A program made the translations under genes and the position numbers. Positions 29,356-37,670 of a stretch of 64,000 bases of DNA are shown in pieces (the first letter of the stretch is position 1; the number at the start of each line of letters is the position of its first letter). The notes under the pieces are model-generated. The model did no database searches. It was not told the origin of the DNA and saw nothing but the letters and a program-made list of their open reading frames with translations. Location: the NCBI RefSeq assembly GCF_000385925.1, contig NC_021175.1:1466213-1530212 (forward strand), given 5' to 3'. The DNA is from Streptococcus cristatus AS 1.3089. GTDB lineage: Bacteria; Bacillota; Bacilli; Lactobacillales; Streptococcaceae.

Positions 29356-30708
29356 TTATCCCTTTAATTCTTTAAACACTGCAAGGAATTCATCGCCCCG
29401 CACTTCAAAATTCTTATACATATCCCAGCTGGCATTGGCTGGACTGAGAAGGACAACATCCCCGGGCTCCGCCACAGAAAAGGCCTTGCGAGTAGCATCT
29501 CTGACATCTGAAGCGTCCAGATAGCTTACTTTTGCCTGATCCGCAGCCCGCTTGACACGCGCAGCAGATTCTCCCAGAATCACCATTTTTTTCAAGCCCT
29601 TGATATCTGGCACCAATTCATCAAATTCATTGCCACGATCCAGACCACCAGCAATCAGAATGACCTTGCTATTGTCAAAGCCTGACAAAGCTTTTTGTGT
29701 CGCTAAGATATTAGTTGATTTACTGTCATTGTAAAATTTGACTTGATTGATGTCGCCCACATACTGGAGCCGATGCTTGACACCACCAAAATGAGCCAAG
29801 GTTTCTTTAATAACTTGATTGTCAATCCCGCGCAGTTTAGCGACAGCAATGGTTGCTAGAGCATTTTCTACATTATGGCTGCCAGGCACGCCTAGTTCAG
29901 AAGCTTTCATAATGGCTTCCCCACGGAAAGTCAGCACATCGCCGTCTAAGTAGGCTCCATCAACCTTTTCTTGGGTTGAAAAAGGAATCACCTGGGCTGC
30001 CGTCTCCTCAGCCAATTCTTTAGCCAACTCTTGATTGAAATTCAAAACGACATAGTCAGAAGCCATCATATTTTTTTGAACATTCCACTTGGCCGCTACA
30101 TATCCCTCGAAAGAGCCGTGATAGTCCAGATGTGTCGGCATCAGATTGGTAATCACCGCTATTTCTGGATGGAAGGCTTCGATTCCCATTAGTTGGAAAG
30201 ATGAAAGTTCCATGACCAGAGTATCTCTTTCACCCGCATCTTGGGCGACTTGACTAGCTGGAAATCCGATATTCCCAGACAAAAGACCATTTTGTCCGCC
30301 TGCTGTTAGCACTTCCGCAATCATGGTCGTGGTCGTGGTTTTTCCATTTGAGCCGGTAATGCCGATAATCGGTGCATCAGAAATCAGATAGGCTAGCTCC
30401 ACTTCGGTGATGACAGGAATCTGCTTTTCCAAAGCCCTCATGACCATAGGATTGTTGTAAGGAATGCCTGGATTTTTCACCATCCATTCAAAATCTTCAT
30501 CCAACAACTCCAATGGATGACCACCTGTCACGACCTTAATTCCTTCTTCTAGTAAAGATTGGGCTGCTGGATTTTCCTCGAAAGGCTTGCCGTCATTGAC
30601 CGTCACAATCGCTCCCAGTTTATCTAAAAGACGGGCTGCTGACTCCCCAGATTTGGCCAAACCCAACACCAAGACTTTCTTATTGGCAAATTTTGAAATA
30701 GTCTTCAT
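29356..30708 (-). CDS. murD: UDP-MurNAc-L-Ala:D-Glu ligase MurD
   Basis: Adds D-Glu to the peptidoglycan precursor using ATP. The start [16 protein letters not shown] at 30708 gives 450 residues and lies 6 bp after GAGG; the longer frame starts with an ATG 15 bp earlier. Motifs: the Rossmann-like [14 protein letters not shown], the ATP loop [28 protein letters not shown] and [11 protein letters not shown]. It is the first gene of the murD-murG-divIB group. D-Glu is made by murI, also in this window at 56 kb. Confidence 0.97.
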   Translation of the reverse strand: MKTISKFANKKVLVLGLAKSGESAARLLDKLGAIVTVNDGKPFEENPAAQSLLEEGIKVVTGGHPLELLDEDFEWMVKNPGIPYNNPMVMRALEKQIPVITEVELAYLISDAPIIGITGSNGKTTTTTMIAEVLTAGGQNGLLSGNIGFPASQVAQDAGERDTLVMELSSFQLMGIEAFHPEIAVITNLMPTHLDYHGSFEGYVAAKWNVQKNMMASDYVVLNFNQELAKELAEETAAQVIPFSTQEKVDGAYLDGDVLTFRGEAIMKASELGVPGSHNVENALATIAVAKLRGIDNQVIKETLAHFGGVKHRLQYVGDINQVKFYNDSKSTNILATQKALSGFDNSKVILIAGGLDRGNEFDELVPDIKGLKKMVILGESAARVKRAADQAKVSYLDASDVRDATRKAFSVAEPGDVVLLSPANASWDMYKNFEVRGDEFLAVFKELKG

Positions 30709-31094
30709 CATGTACCTCTTCATTCATACTACCTTCTATTTTACCTTTTTTTGCGAAAATAAAAAAGTCATATCAGGCTTTTATTTTAACTGTTAATAGC
30801 TTTTAATAAATAAGAAGAAATTTTATTCTCTTTGAAACCTTTGCTAACATCTATTTATACTATCTAAAACATTTGATTGCCTGTATCTTATCAAGCCTGA
30901 TCTGCTCACTTCTTGCCAGCAGTATTCAAAAAGGCATGTTCTCACTAGATGAGAATCTACCGGTATCTGTATGTCATTTCTAGCCAGCCAAAAGCACCAG
31001 AGGCCAATCCCACTTTGAAGCAAGAAAAGGAACTAGGCCACCAACAGTCTAGACGACCTTGGAAATCCTAATTCCTTCTTTATAGTTTATCAGC
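30709..31094. other. 386-bp intergenic region between the DUF3165-like gene and murD
   Basis: It should contain the murD promoter, but no convincing -35/-10 pair is visible. A plus-strand stretch near 30900-31040 has protein-like composition (MSFLASQKHQRPIPL is readable) interrupted by stops in all frames; it may be a very old gene remnant, and I cannot name it. Confidence 0.3.
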
Positions 31095-31352
31095 TTACAG
31101 TTCTTTTGATTTATGAGGTGGCACCAGACGCTCAATATCTGTCAAGGCCCACACCGTTATAATAATCAAAAAGATACTCACAAACAGTTCCCCAGGCAAT
31201 TTAAAAATCTGGAAAATTGCCAAAGCAAGCAAGATAATCAAGGCAACCAGCAAGAGCACAATTGTCAAGACATTCAGCGTTCCTTTAATGCTAGCCGGAA
31301 TGGCAAATACATAGAAAAGCAGGATTAAAATTCCAATAATCAGGTAAATCAT
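31095..31352 (-). CDS. Small membrane protein, DUF3165-like
   Basis: An 85-residue hydrophobic protein with three predicted membrane helices (about 1-22, 27-47, 52-73) and a charged tail (PPHKSKEL). The ATG at 31352 (MIYLIIGILILLFYV) lies 5 bp after AAAGGAG, better than the 6-codon longer frame. It resembles the streptococcal DUF3165 family found beside typA. The function is unknown. It starts 34 bp after typA and is likely co-transcribed. Confidence 0.65.
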   Translation of the reverse strand: MIYLIIGILILLFYVFAIPASIKGTLNVLTIVLLLVALIILLALAIFQIFKLPGELFVSIFLIIITVWALTDIERLVPPHKSKEL

Positions 31353-31386
31353 GCTGCTCCTTTCTACCACCTGTCAACTAAATGAC

Positions 31387-33234
31387 TTATTCTGCTGCTT
31401 GTTTTTTCTTATTTTTGTTAGCTTTTTCGCGCTCTTGTTTGTTCAAGATTTGCTTACGGAGACGGATAGACTCAGGTGTTACTTCCATGTACTCATCGTC
31501 GTTCAAGAACTCAAGTGACTCTTCAAGCGTCAAGATACGAGGTGTCTTAATAACCGCTGTTTGGTCCTTAGTAGCTGAACGAACGTTGGTCATTTGTTTA
31601 GCCTTGGTGATATTAACTGTCAAGTCATTTTCACGAGAGTTTTCACCGATGATCATTCCTTCGTAAACTTCAGTACCTGGGTTAACAAAGATGGTTCCAC
31701 GTTCTTCAATAGACATGATTGAGTAAGTTGTAGCCTTACCAGCATCGATCGAAACAAGGGCACCACGGTGACGTCCACCAATTTCCCCTGGAATCAATGG
31801 CAAGTATTGGTCGAAGGTATGGTTCATAATACCATAACCTCGAGTCATTGACAAGAACTCAGTTGAGTATCCGATTAAACCACGCGCTGGAACAAGGAAG
31901 ACCAAGCGAGTTTGACCATTACCAGTTGAAATCATATCCAACATTTCACCCTTACGTTCAGAAAGGCTTTGGATTACAGATCCTTGGTATTCTTCTGGAG
32001 TGTCGATTTGCACGCGCTCAAACGGCTCACATTTGACACCATCAATTTCTTTAATGATAACTTCTGGACGAGATACTTGAAGCTCATAACCCTCACGACG
32101 CATGGTTTCGATAAGGATTGACAAGTGCAATTCTCCACGTCCTGAAACCGTCCATTTATCTGGTGAGTCCGTTGGGTCAACACGAAGGGAAACGTCTGTT
32201 TGCAATTCTGATTGCAAGCGTTCTTCTACCTTACGAGAAGTCACCCATTTTCCTTCACGGCCTGCAAATGGTGAGTTATTCACCAAGAAGGTCATTTGAA
32301 GCGTTGGCTCATCGATGTGAAGGATTGGAAGTGGTTCTACTGCGTCTGTCGGTGTAATGGTTTCACCGACAAAGATATCTTCCATACCAGAAACGGCAAT
32401 CAAATCACCAGCTTTTGCTTCTTGGATTTCACGACGCTCCAAACCAAAGAAACCGAAGAGTTTTGTAACACGGAAGTTCTTAGTTGTGCCATCAAGTTTA
32501 GAGAGGGTAACTTGGTCCCCAACTTTCACACTACCGCGGAAGACACGACCGATACCGATACGACCTACGAAGTCATTATAGTCCAAAAGAGACACTTGGA
32601 ACTGCAAAGGCTCATCTGAGTTGTCTACTGGAGCTGGGATATGGTCGATGATGGTATCGAAGATTGGTGCCATTGTTTTTTCTTGATCAGCCGGATCATC
32701 TGACAATGAAGAAGTTCCGTTAATCGCTGAAGCATAAACAACTGGGAAATCAAGCTGGTCATCATCTGCACCAAGCTCGATGAAGAGTTCCAAGACTTCG
32801 TCCACTACTTCTGCTGGACGAGCTGATGGCTTGTCGATTTTGTTGACAACCACGATTGGGACAAGGTCTTGTTCCAAGGCTTTTTTCAATACGAAACGAG
32901 TTTGTGGCATGGTTCCTTCGTAGGCATCCACAACCAAAACAACACCGTCAACCATTTTCATGATCCGCTCAACTTCTCCACCGAAGTCCGCGTGCCCAGG
33001 TGTGTCCATGATATTAATACGAGTTCCATTGTAAGCAACGGCTGTATTTTTTGCAAGAATAGTAATTCCGCGCTCTTTCTCGATATCGTTTGAATCCATC
33101 GCACGCTCTGCCAATTCAGTACGAGCGTCAAGAGTTTCAGATTGTTTCAATAATTCGTCAACGAGGGTTGTTTTACCGTGGTCAACGTGGGCGATAATCG
33201 CAATATTACGGATATCTTCTCTTAATTTTGTCAT
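31387..33234 (-). CDS. typA: Ribosome-associated GTPase TypA/BipA
   Basis: Translational GTPase of 615 residues, paralogous to EF-G and LepA, involved in ribosome assembly and stress. G motifs: [10 protein letters not shown] (G1), RGITI (G2), DTPGHADF (G3), NKIDKP (G4). The C-terminal half includes [23 protein letters not shown] residues (here [14 protein letters not shown]) typical of BipA. The Lys/Asn-rich tail is normal for streptococci. It is followed by a small membrane-protein gene. Confidence 0.97.
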   Translation of the reverse strand: MTKLREDIRNIAIIAHVDHGKTTLVDELLKQSETLDARTELAERAMDSNDIEKERGITILAKNTAVAYNGTRINIMDTPGHADFGGEVERIMKMVDGVVLVVDAYEGTMPQTRFVLKKALEQDLVPIVVVNKIDKPSARPAEVVDEVLELFIELGADDDQLDFPVVYASAINGTSSLSDDPADQEKTMAPIFDTIIDHIPAPVDNSDEPLQFQVSLLDYNDFVGRIGIGRVFRGSVKVGDQVTLSKLDGTTKNFRVTKLFGFFGLERREIQEAKAGDLIAVSGMEDIFVGETITPTDAVEPLPILHIDEPTLQMTFLVNNSPFAGREGKWVTSRKVEERLQSELQTDVSLRVDPTDSPDKWTVSGRGELHLSILIETMRREGYELQVSRPEVIIKEIDGVKCEPFERVQIDTPEEYQGSVIQSLSERKGEMLDMISTGNGQTRLVFLVPARGLIGYSTEFLSMTRGYGIMNHTFDQYLPLIPGEIGGRHRGALVSIDAGKATTYSIMSIEERGTIFVNPGTEVYEGMIIGENSRENDLTVNITKAKQMTNVRSATKDQTAVIKTPRILTLEESLEFLNDDEYMEVTPESIRLRKQILNKQEREKANKNKKKQAAE

Positions 33235-33271
33235 TTTTCCTCTAAATCTTATTATTTATTTCCAACTAAAA

Positions 33272-33280
33272 ATTATAACA
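33272..33280 (-). promoter_or_regulatory. Extended -10 promoter of typA
   Basis: TGTTATAAT on the minus strand, about 38 bp upstream of the typA start; no clear -35. Confidence 0.6.
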
Positions 33281-33353
33281 CAGTTTTTTCCAAAAAACAC
33301 GAGCCAACCAAGTGTAAATGTTTTCATAAGCAAATCGTAAACTGTAACCTTTT

Positions 33354-33382
33354 TTGCAATTTTACTTCTGAAAGAGTATGAT
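33354..33382 (+). promoter_or_regulatory. Promoter of the rsuA-type gene
   Basis: TTGCAA (33354-33359), 17 bp, TATGAT (33377-33382), 47 bp before the chosen start and divergent from the typA promoter. Confidence 0.65.
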
Positions 33383-33429
33383 AAAAGAAGAAAATATAGA
33401 ATTTGTCCCAACCTTTGAAAGGAAAACTC

Positions 33430-34155
33430 ATGCGCCTTGATAAATTCTTATCCCTAGCTAAGATTAGCCGGAAAGAAATGAAACAAAAACTACGACTAAG
33501 GCAGATTGTAATCGATGGTCAGCCAGCTCGCTCCCTCAGTCAAAATGTCGATAGTGGCCTCCAGTCCATTAACCTAGAAGGCAAACCTTTAAAACACCTA
33601 GCCCATCGTTATTTCCTAATGAACAAGCCTGCTGGTGCTGTGACTGCCAATTCTGACGCAGAAAAACTGACTGTCCTAGATTTGCTTGCGCCAGAAGATT
33701 TTAACGACCAGCTTTATGCCATCGGCCGCCTGGATCGCGATACATGTGGCCTGCTCTTGATTACAGATAATGGCCCACTGGGATTTCAGCTCCTCCACCC
33801 GCAATACCATATCGCAAAGACTTACTATGTAGAAGTCAACGGTCCTCTTGATTCAGCAGCTACAAACGCTTTTCAGCAAGGCATTATCTTTCTGGACGGC
33901 ACCCGCTGCAAGCCTGCCCAACTTCAAATTCACACGACTAACCCCGAGCACTCCACCGCTTCAGTTACCATTTCTGAAGGGAAGTTCCATCAAGTCAAAA
34001 AAATGTTTCTTGCAGTTGGTGTCAAGGTCACCTATCTCAAACGTACGCATTTTGGTGAATTCCAACTGGATCCCAATCTGACAGAGGGCAGCTATCGACC
34101 GCTGAATCCTTCCGAACTCGAGATTATCAAAAGCTATTTGGAACAAACCTGGTAA
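33430..34155 (+). CDS. rsuA: RsuA-family 16S rRNA pseudouridine synthase
   Basis: Isomerises a uridine (U516 in the E. coli enzyme) of 16S rRNA. The 241 residues begin MRLDKFLSLAKISRKEMKQK, an S4 RNA-binding domain, followed by the RsuA catalytic domain with YAIGRLDRDTCGLLLITDNG (the Asp of GRLDRDT is catalytic) and EGKFHQVKKMF. I moved the start 9 codons in, to the ATG after GAAAGGA. It is one of few plus-strand genes. A 175-bp repeat begins 5 bp after its stop. Confidence 0.92.
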   Translation: MRLDKFLSLAKISRKEMKQKLRLRQIVIDGQPARSLSQNVDSGLQSINLEGKPLKHLAHRYFLMNKPAGAVTANSDAEKLTVLDLLAPEDFNDQLYAIGRLDRDTCGLLLITDNGPLGFQLLHPQYHIAKTYYVEVNGPLDSAATNAFQQGIIFLDGTRCKPAQLQIHTTNPEHSTASVTISEGKFHQVKKMFLAVGVKVTYLKRTHFGEFQLDPNLTEGSYRPLNPSELEIIKSYLEQTW

Positions 34156-34159
34156 AAGA

Positions 34160-34334
34160 GAGAGTGGGACAGAAATCGGTAATTCGTTAGAATTCGATTT
34201 CGTGGTCCCACCTCCGCACAGTTGAGTAGGGCTGTAAAAGCTGATGAAATCAGCGTAGTAGAGCACACTCAACCACTGCGTCTTGCTCGACAATCCAAAG
34301 ACAATTAAGAGGCTAGGACTTTTGTCCCAGCCTC
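34160..34334 (+). repeat. 175-bp multi-hairpin dispersed repeat, copy C
   Basis: Starts GAGAGTGGGACAGAAATCGG and ends TTTTGTCCCAGCCTC, with all three hairpins intact. It is directly after the rsuA stop, so its last stem (GAGGCTAGGAC/GTCCCAGCCTC) could terminate that transcript. The shared sequence makes spurious near-identical open frames at copies A and C. Confidence 0.93.
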
Positions 34335-34341
34335 TTATTAT

Positions 34342-34530
34342 TTACTGCATAAATCCATTCATAGTCAGAAGAATTCCTGCAATCCAAATGACAATCGAAA
34401 TCACAATACCGACGATATTAAGAATTCTTTCTGTTTTATAATCTAATTGAGTCTCTTTTTGGTGAGAATTACTCAAAACCAGACCGATAATACCTAGAAT
34501 AAGACCAACTATTTGTTTTGTATAGATATT
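34342..34530 (-). pseudogene. 5'-truncated small membrane-protein gene
   Basis: A minus-strand frame ending at TAA (34342-34344) reads KQIVGLILGIIGLVLSNSHQ, then KETQLDYKTERILNIVGIVI and SIVIWIAGILLTMNGFMQ. Two hydrophobic segments around a charged loop resemble small DUF4190-like membrane proteins. No ATG/GTG/TTG start precedes the first helix, and the frame runs into the rhodanese gene's end, so the 5' part seems lost. Its stop lies 7 bp from repeat copy C. Confidence 0.5.
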
Positions 34531-34541
34531 TCTACAAAGAA

Positions 34542-34922
34542 TCAGCTTGTCTTAACCTTACCAGTCCATGAATCAAGACCGTAAGATAGGATATAAATAT
34601 CATTAAAACCTTGCTTTTTCAAGTAGATTGCCGCATTGGTCACACGTTGTCCACGACTATTTTCATAGAGAAGAACTGGTTTGTCTTTGCGAAGTGCATT
34701 GATACTAGACTTGAGCTGTTGAGACGGAATATTGCGCGCCCCCAAGATATGCTTGCGATGGAAATCCGATGAATCACGCAGGTCAATCAATTGCCCCTGA
34801 CGAATCAAAGCTTCAAACTCACTGTTATCTACTATCTTAGCTGCACGACGAATACGGAAATAATTGAAGCCCATCCAAGCCAACATTCCCAGCAAAATTG
34901 CCCATAAAATCCAAGTTCCCAT
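34542..34922 (-). CDS. Membrane-anchored rhodanese-like protein without the catalytic Cys
   Basis: A 126-residue protein with an N-terminal membrane anchor (about 3-22, ILWAILLGMLAWMGFNYF) and a rhodanese domain (LIDLRDSSDFHRKHILGARN, QGFNDIYILSYGLDSW). Where active rhodaneses have Cys at the start of the active-site loop, this one reads LLYENSRGQRV, with no Cys in the protein. It is therefore probably not a sulfurtransferase but a binding or regulatory domain. The same arrangement is common in streptococci next to yqgQ. It starts 1 bp after yqgQ. Confidence 0.85.
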   Translation of the reverse strand: MGTWILWAILLGMLAWMGFNYFRIRRAAKIVDNSEFEALIRQGQLIDLRDSSDFHRKHILGARNIPSQQLKSSINALRKDKPVLLYENSRGQRVTNAAIYLKKQGFNDIYILSYGLDSWTGKVKTS

Positions 34923-34923
34923 T

Positions 34924-35142
34924 CTAGTTTCTCCCTTTATCTTCTAAATACTTCAACTCTGCTTGATGCTCTCTGCGCAGGACAGCCTCAGCCTCTAGAT
35001 AATCAAGCTTATCCATCAGGCCGGCATCGTAAATCCGTTCCAACTCAATTTTCATCATTTCAATATCATAAAGACGCTTGCCCATATAGATAATGATCCC
35101 GAAATTTTTAAGAAATTGCTGCACATCATAGAGTGTTTTCAT
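34924..35142 (-). CDS. yqgQ: YqgQ-family protein
   Basis: A 72-residue cytoplasmic helical protein (MKTLYDVQQFLKNFGIIIYM, then GKRLYDIEMMKIELERIYDA). It is the DUF910/YqgQ family of Firmicutes, thought to bind single-stranded nucleic acid, with no firm role. It pairs with the rhodanese-like gene as a two-gene unit. Confidence 0.82.
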   Translation of the reverse strand: MKTLYDVQQFLKNFGIIIYMGKRLYDIEMMKIELERIYDAGLMDKLDYLEAEAVLRREHQAELKYLEDKGRN

Positions 35143-35189
35143 GAGCTATATTTTATCAGATTTTAGCAAAGTTTTCAAGATAGCAAAAC

Positions 35190-35289
35190 AGAAAAGACAG
35201 CCACGGAGACTGCCTTTTCGGGAGATTATTATGAAAAAGAAAAGTTTAGGAGTTCTATCAAAACAAAGTTAGGAGGTCTTCATTTGATA
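35190..35289 (-). ncRNA. csRNA (CiaR-controlled small RNA), copy 2
   Basis: A minus-strand transcript of about 100 nt from a CiaR-type promoter to a hairpin (GGCAGTC/GGCTGTC with wobble pairs) followed by TTTT near 35192. It carries AUGAAGACCUCCUAAC near the 5' end and AAUAAUCUCCC before the terminator, both complementary to Shine-Dalgarno/start regions, as in known csRNAs. The 5' half is nearly the same as the copy at 11644. Confidence 0.83.
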
Positions 35290-35294
35290 ATCTT

Positions 35295-35327
35295 AGTATA
35301 AAGGAAGAAGCTTAAACAATCCTTAAG
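35295..35327 (-). promoter_or_regulatory. CiaR direct repeat and -10 box of csRNA copy 2
   Basis: CTTAAG, 5 bp, TTTAAG (35311-35327), 10 bp, TATACT (35295-35300) on the minus strand: the exact CiaR-activated promoter architecture. Confidence 0.9.
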
Positions 35328-35410
35328 AAAAAACAAAAGAGAGTGGGACAGAATGAACTGCACCCCAAAAGTTAGACAGAAAAAAATCTAACTTTTGGGG
35401 TGTTTTTATT

Positions 35411-35937
35411 ATGAAATTAACTTATAAAGATAAAGTTCAAATCTATGAACTTAGAAAACAAGGGCGAAGCTTCAAAGAGCTCTCAAATATATTTGGGATA
35501 AAAATTCCCAATCTTCAGTACATGATTAAATTGATTGATCGTTATGGAATAGAAATCGTCAAAAAAGGAAAGAATTGCTACTATTCACCTGAACTAAAAC
35601 AAGAGATCATTGAATAAAGTTCTACTTGATAAAGTTCTACTTGAAGGTCGTTCACAAATAAGGGTGTCTCTAGATTATGCTCTTCCAAGTGTTGGAATGT
35701 TGCCTAATTGGATAGCACAATATAAGAAAAACGGGTATACTATTGTTGAGAAAACAAGAGGGAGACCGCCTAAAATGGGAACGTAAACCAAAAAAGAAGC
35801 CCGAAGAGATGACAGAGCTAGAGCGACTTCAGGAAGAATTAGAATTATTTGAGAGCGGAGAATGCCATTACTAAAAAAGTTGAGAGAACTCCGATTGAGG
35901 GACGAAAAGGATCAAGAAGAAAAGCAGAAATTGTTCA
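35411..35937 (+). pseudogene. IS orfA (HTH transposase subunit), frameshifted
   Basis: Begins MKLTYKDKVQIYELRKQGRS with a helix-turn-helix. It is broken at codon 69 by a 16-bp tandem duplication: ATAAAGTTCTACTTG occurs twice in succession at about 35614-35643; removing 16 bp restores [11 protein letters not shown]. Further single-base insertions follow (GGAACG for GGACG near 35780; GAATTATTTG near 35845; an extra A near 35870). The rebuilt protein continues [15 protein letters not shown], then a Leu-rich coiled coil, as in OrfA of this group. Confidence 0.85.
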
Positions 35938-35939
35938 AG

Positions 35940-36779
35940 GATTAGTAACAGAGTTTGCCTTAGAGATTCTTCTAAAGATTATTAAGCTAGCTCGTTCAAC
36001 CTATTATTACCAGCTAAAGCAATTAGAATAAAAGCGATAAAAATCATGATATTAAGGCTGAAATTCAAGCTATTTTTACTGAGCATAAAGGAAATTATGG
36101 TTATCGCCGAATAACACTCGAATTAAGGAATCGTGGTTTTGTAGTGAACCATAAAAAGGTCCAACGTCTAATGAAGGTCCTTGGTCTAACAGCTCGGATT
36201 CGTCGTAAACGCAAGTATTCTTCATACCAAGGAGAAGTTGGCAAGAAAGCAGATAACCTTATTCAACGCCAATTTGAAGCATCCAAACCAATGGAAAAGT
36301 GCTATACAGATGTGACAGAGTTTGCCATTCCGATAAGCAGTCAAAAGCTCTATTTATCACCAGTTTTAGATGGCTTTAATAGCGAAATTATCGCCTATAA
36401 TCTTTCTACGTCACCGAATTTGATACAAGTGAAAGATATGCTGGAGCAGGCATTTACAGAGGAACATTACACAAATACCATCCTCCATAGTGATCAAGGA
36501 TGGCAGTATCAACATCAGTATTATCATCGTTTTTTAGAGGATAAAGGAATCCAACCGTCCATGTCACGTAAAGGAAACAGTCCAGATAACGGTATGATGG
36601 AGTCCTTCTTTGGTATTCTTAAGTCTGAGATGTTTTATGGTTATGAGAAGTCGTTTAAATCACTTGAGCAATTGGAACAAGCTATTGTAGACTATATTGA
36701 TTACTACAACAACAAACGGATTAAGGTAAAACTAAAAGGACTTAGCCCTGTGCAATACAGAACTAAATCCTTTGGATAA
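35940..36779 (+). pseudogene. IS orfB (DDE integrase), 5' part frameshifted
   Basis: The last 211 codons from 36144 are intact and contain the DDE catalytic residues: YTDVTEF, LHSDQGWQYQ and ESFFGILKSEMFY. The 5' part is broken: one base is missing in AAGGATTAGTA near 35940, and a stop codon and an extra base interrupt QLEKKDKNHDIKAEI near 36030. OrfB of this group is about 277 residues. Confidence 0.87.
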
Positions 36780-36988
36780 ATTAATTGTCTAACTTTTTGG
36801 GGTCAGTACAGAAGTCGGTAATTCGTTAGAATTCAATCTCGTCGTCCCACCTCCGCATAGTTGAGTAGGACTGTAAAAGCTGATGAAATCAGCCTAGTAG
36901 AGCCCACTCAACCACTGCGTCTTGCTCGACAATCCAAAGACAATTGAGAGGCTAGGACTTTTGTCCCAGCCTCTCTTTAAATATCATT

Positions 36989-37504
36989 TTACAAACCTGG
37001 TGCTTGACCAAGCTCAGCTGTCAACATCCAGATAGTCTTTTCAAGGTCTGCTTTAGCACCAACGAAGATATCATTGGTTACATCGTCACCTTCTTCATCC
37101 GTCACATCCATCGCTTCTTGGTAAAGATCTGTCAGATAACGGAAGATTTCAATCACGCGCTCCAAGCTTTCTTCAACATTCTTGCTGAATTCGCCAGCTT
37201 TTTCTTCAATTTTGCTGTGTTGGATAAACTCTGTCAGAGTTGAATAAGGCTTACCACCTAGAGTAATCAAGCGTTCGCTGACTTCATCCAATGTTTCATC
37301 AATTGTATCCATGTATTCGTCCATTTTTGGATGCCATACCATGAAGCCTGCACCACGCATATACCAGTGAACTTGGTGAAGAGCGATACGAGCTGTATAA
37401 AGATCTGAAACCACTTGGTTAAGAACTGCTTTTGTTTTTGGTAAAGAATTTTGGTTAGTGAAAGTTGCTACGTCTGCTGCAGCGCCATGTTTTACTTGAG
37501 TCAT
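36989..37504 (-). CDS. dpr: Dps-like peroxide resistance protein Dpr
   Basis: Ferritin-like dodecamer that sequesters iron and protects against H2O2, important in streptococci, which make peroxide and lack catalase. With the ATG at 37504 (MTQVKHGAAADVATF, 7 bp after AGAGAGG) it has 171 residues. The inter-subunit ferroxidase residues are in HQVHWYMRGAGF, WHPKMDEYMDTIDETLDEVS and a downstream Glu/Asp-rich helix. It has its own promoter overlapped by a PerR-type operator. Repeat copy D lies just after its stop. Confidence 0.95.
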   Translation of the reverse strand: MTQVKHGAAADVATFTNQNSLPKTKAVLNQVVSDLYTARIALHQVHWYMRGAGFMVWHPKMDEYMDTIDETLDEVSERLITLGGKPYSTLTEFIQHSKIEEKAGEFSKNVEESLERVIEIFRYLTDLYQEAMDVTDEEGDDVTNDIFVGAKADLEKTIWMLTAELGQAPGL

Positions 37505-37526
37505 AATGATACCTCTCTTTTTATTT

Positions 37527-37588
37527 GTAATCATTCTAATCTTTATTGATTATGTTTTAATTATAATGCTTCTAATTAAGAAAGTCAA
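37527..37588 (-). promoter_or_regulatory. dpr promoter with PerR-type operators
   Basis: On the minus strand TTGACT (37583-37588), 17 bp, TATAAT (37560-37565). A Per box TTAGAAGCATTATAA (37561-37575) matches NTANAANNATTNTAN at every fixed base and covers the -10. A second, one-mismatch box TTAGAATGATTACAA lies at 37527-37541, downstream. Confidence 0.8.
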
Positions 37589-37655
37589 GTATTAAAACTA
37601 AAAATTTTACTTTATTAGAAAAGTTGTAAAATTTCAAAATTTTTCTGCTCAAAAT

Positions 37656-37663
37656 CACGAATA
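37656..37663 (+). promoter_or_regulatory. ComX-type cin box of cilC
   Basis: CACGAATA matches the late-competence consensus TACGAATA at 7 of 8 positions and is preceded by a T-tract (TTTTTC at 37640-37645), as in ComX promoters. It ends only 7 bp before the cilC ATG. Confidence 0.65.
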
Positions 37664-37670
37664 AATAAGT

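Larger units (their letters stand above)
35354..36810 (+). mobile_element. IS3-family (IS150/IS861-like) insertion sequence, 1457 bp, decayed
   Basis: Terminal inverted repeats TGAACTGCACCCCAAAAGTT and TGTACTGACCCCAAAAAGTT begin with TG. A 3-bp target duplication GAA flanks the element (35351-35353 and 36811-36813). It contains orfA (helix-turn-helix) and orfB (DDE integrase), both broken by several small indels, so it cannot move on its own. It interrupts repeat copy D upstream (in its own orientation) of dpr. Confidence 0.93.
35339..36973 (+). repeat. 175-bp dispersed repeat, copy D, split by an IS
   Basis: The left 15 bp (GAGAGTGGGACAGAA) are at 35339-35353 and the remainder at 36811-36973. 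Removing the 1457-bp IS and one copy of the GAA duplication leaves exactly 175 bp, the length of the other three copies. Stem substitutions in the first hairpin (GAAGTCG against CAATCTC) show decay. Confidence 0.93.

Noticed and set aside
35849..36031. 60-codon open frame starting MRAENAITKKVERTPIEG
   Set aside because: It is a frameshifted reading of the IS orfA/orfB junction, not an independent gene.
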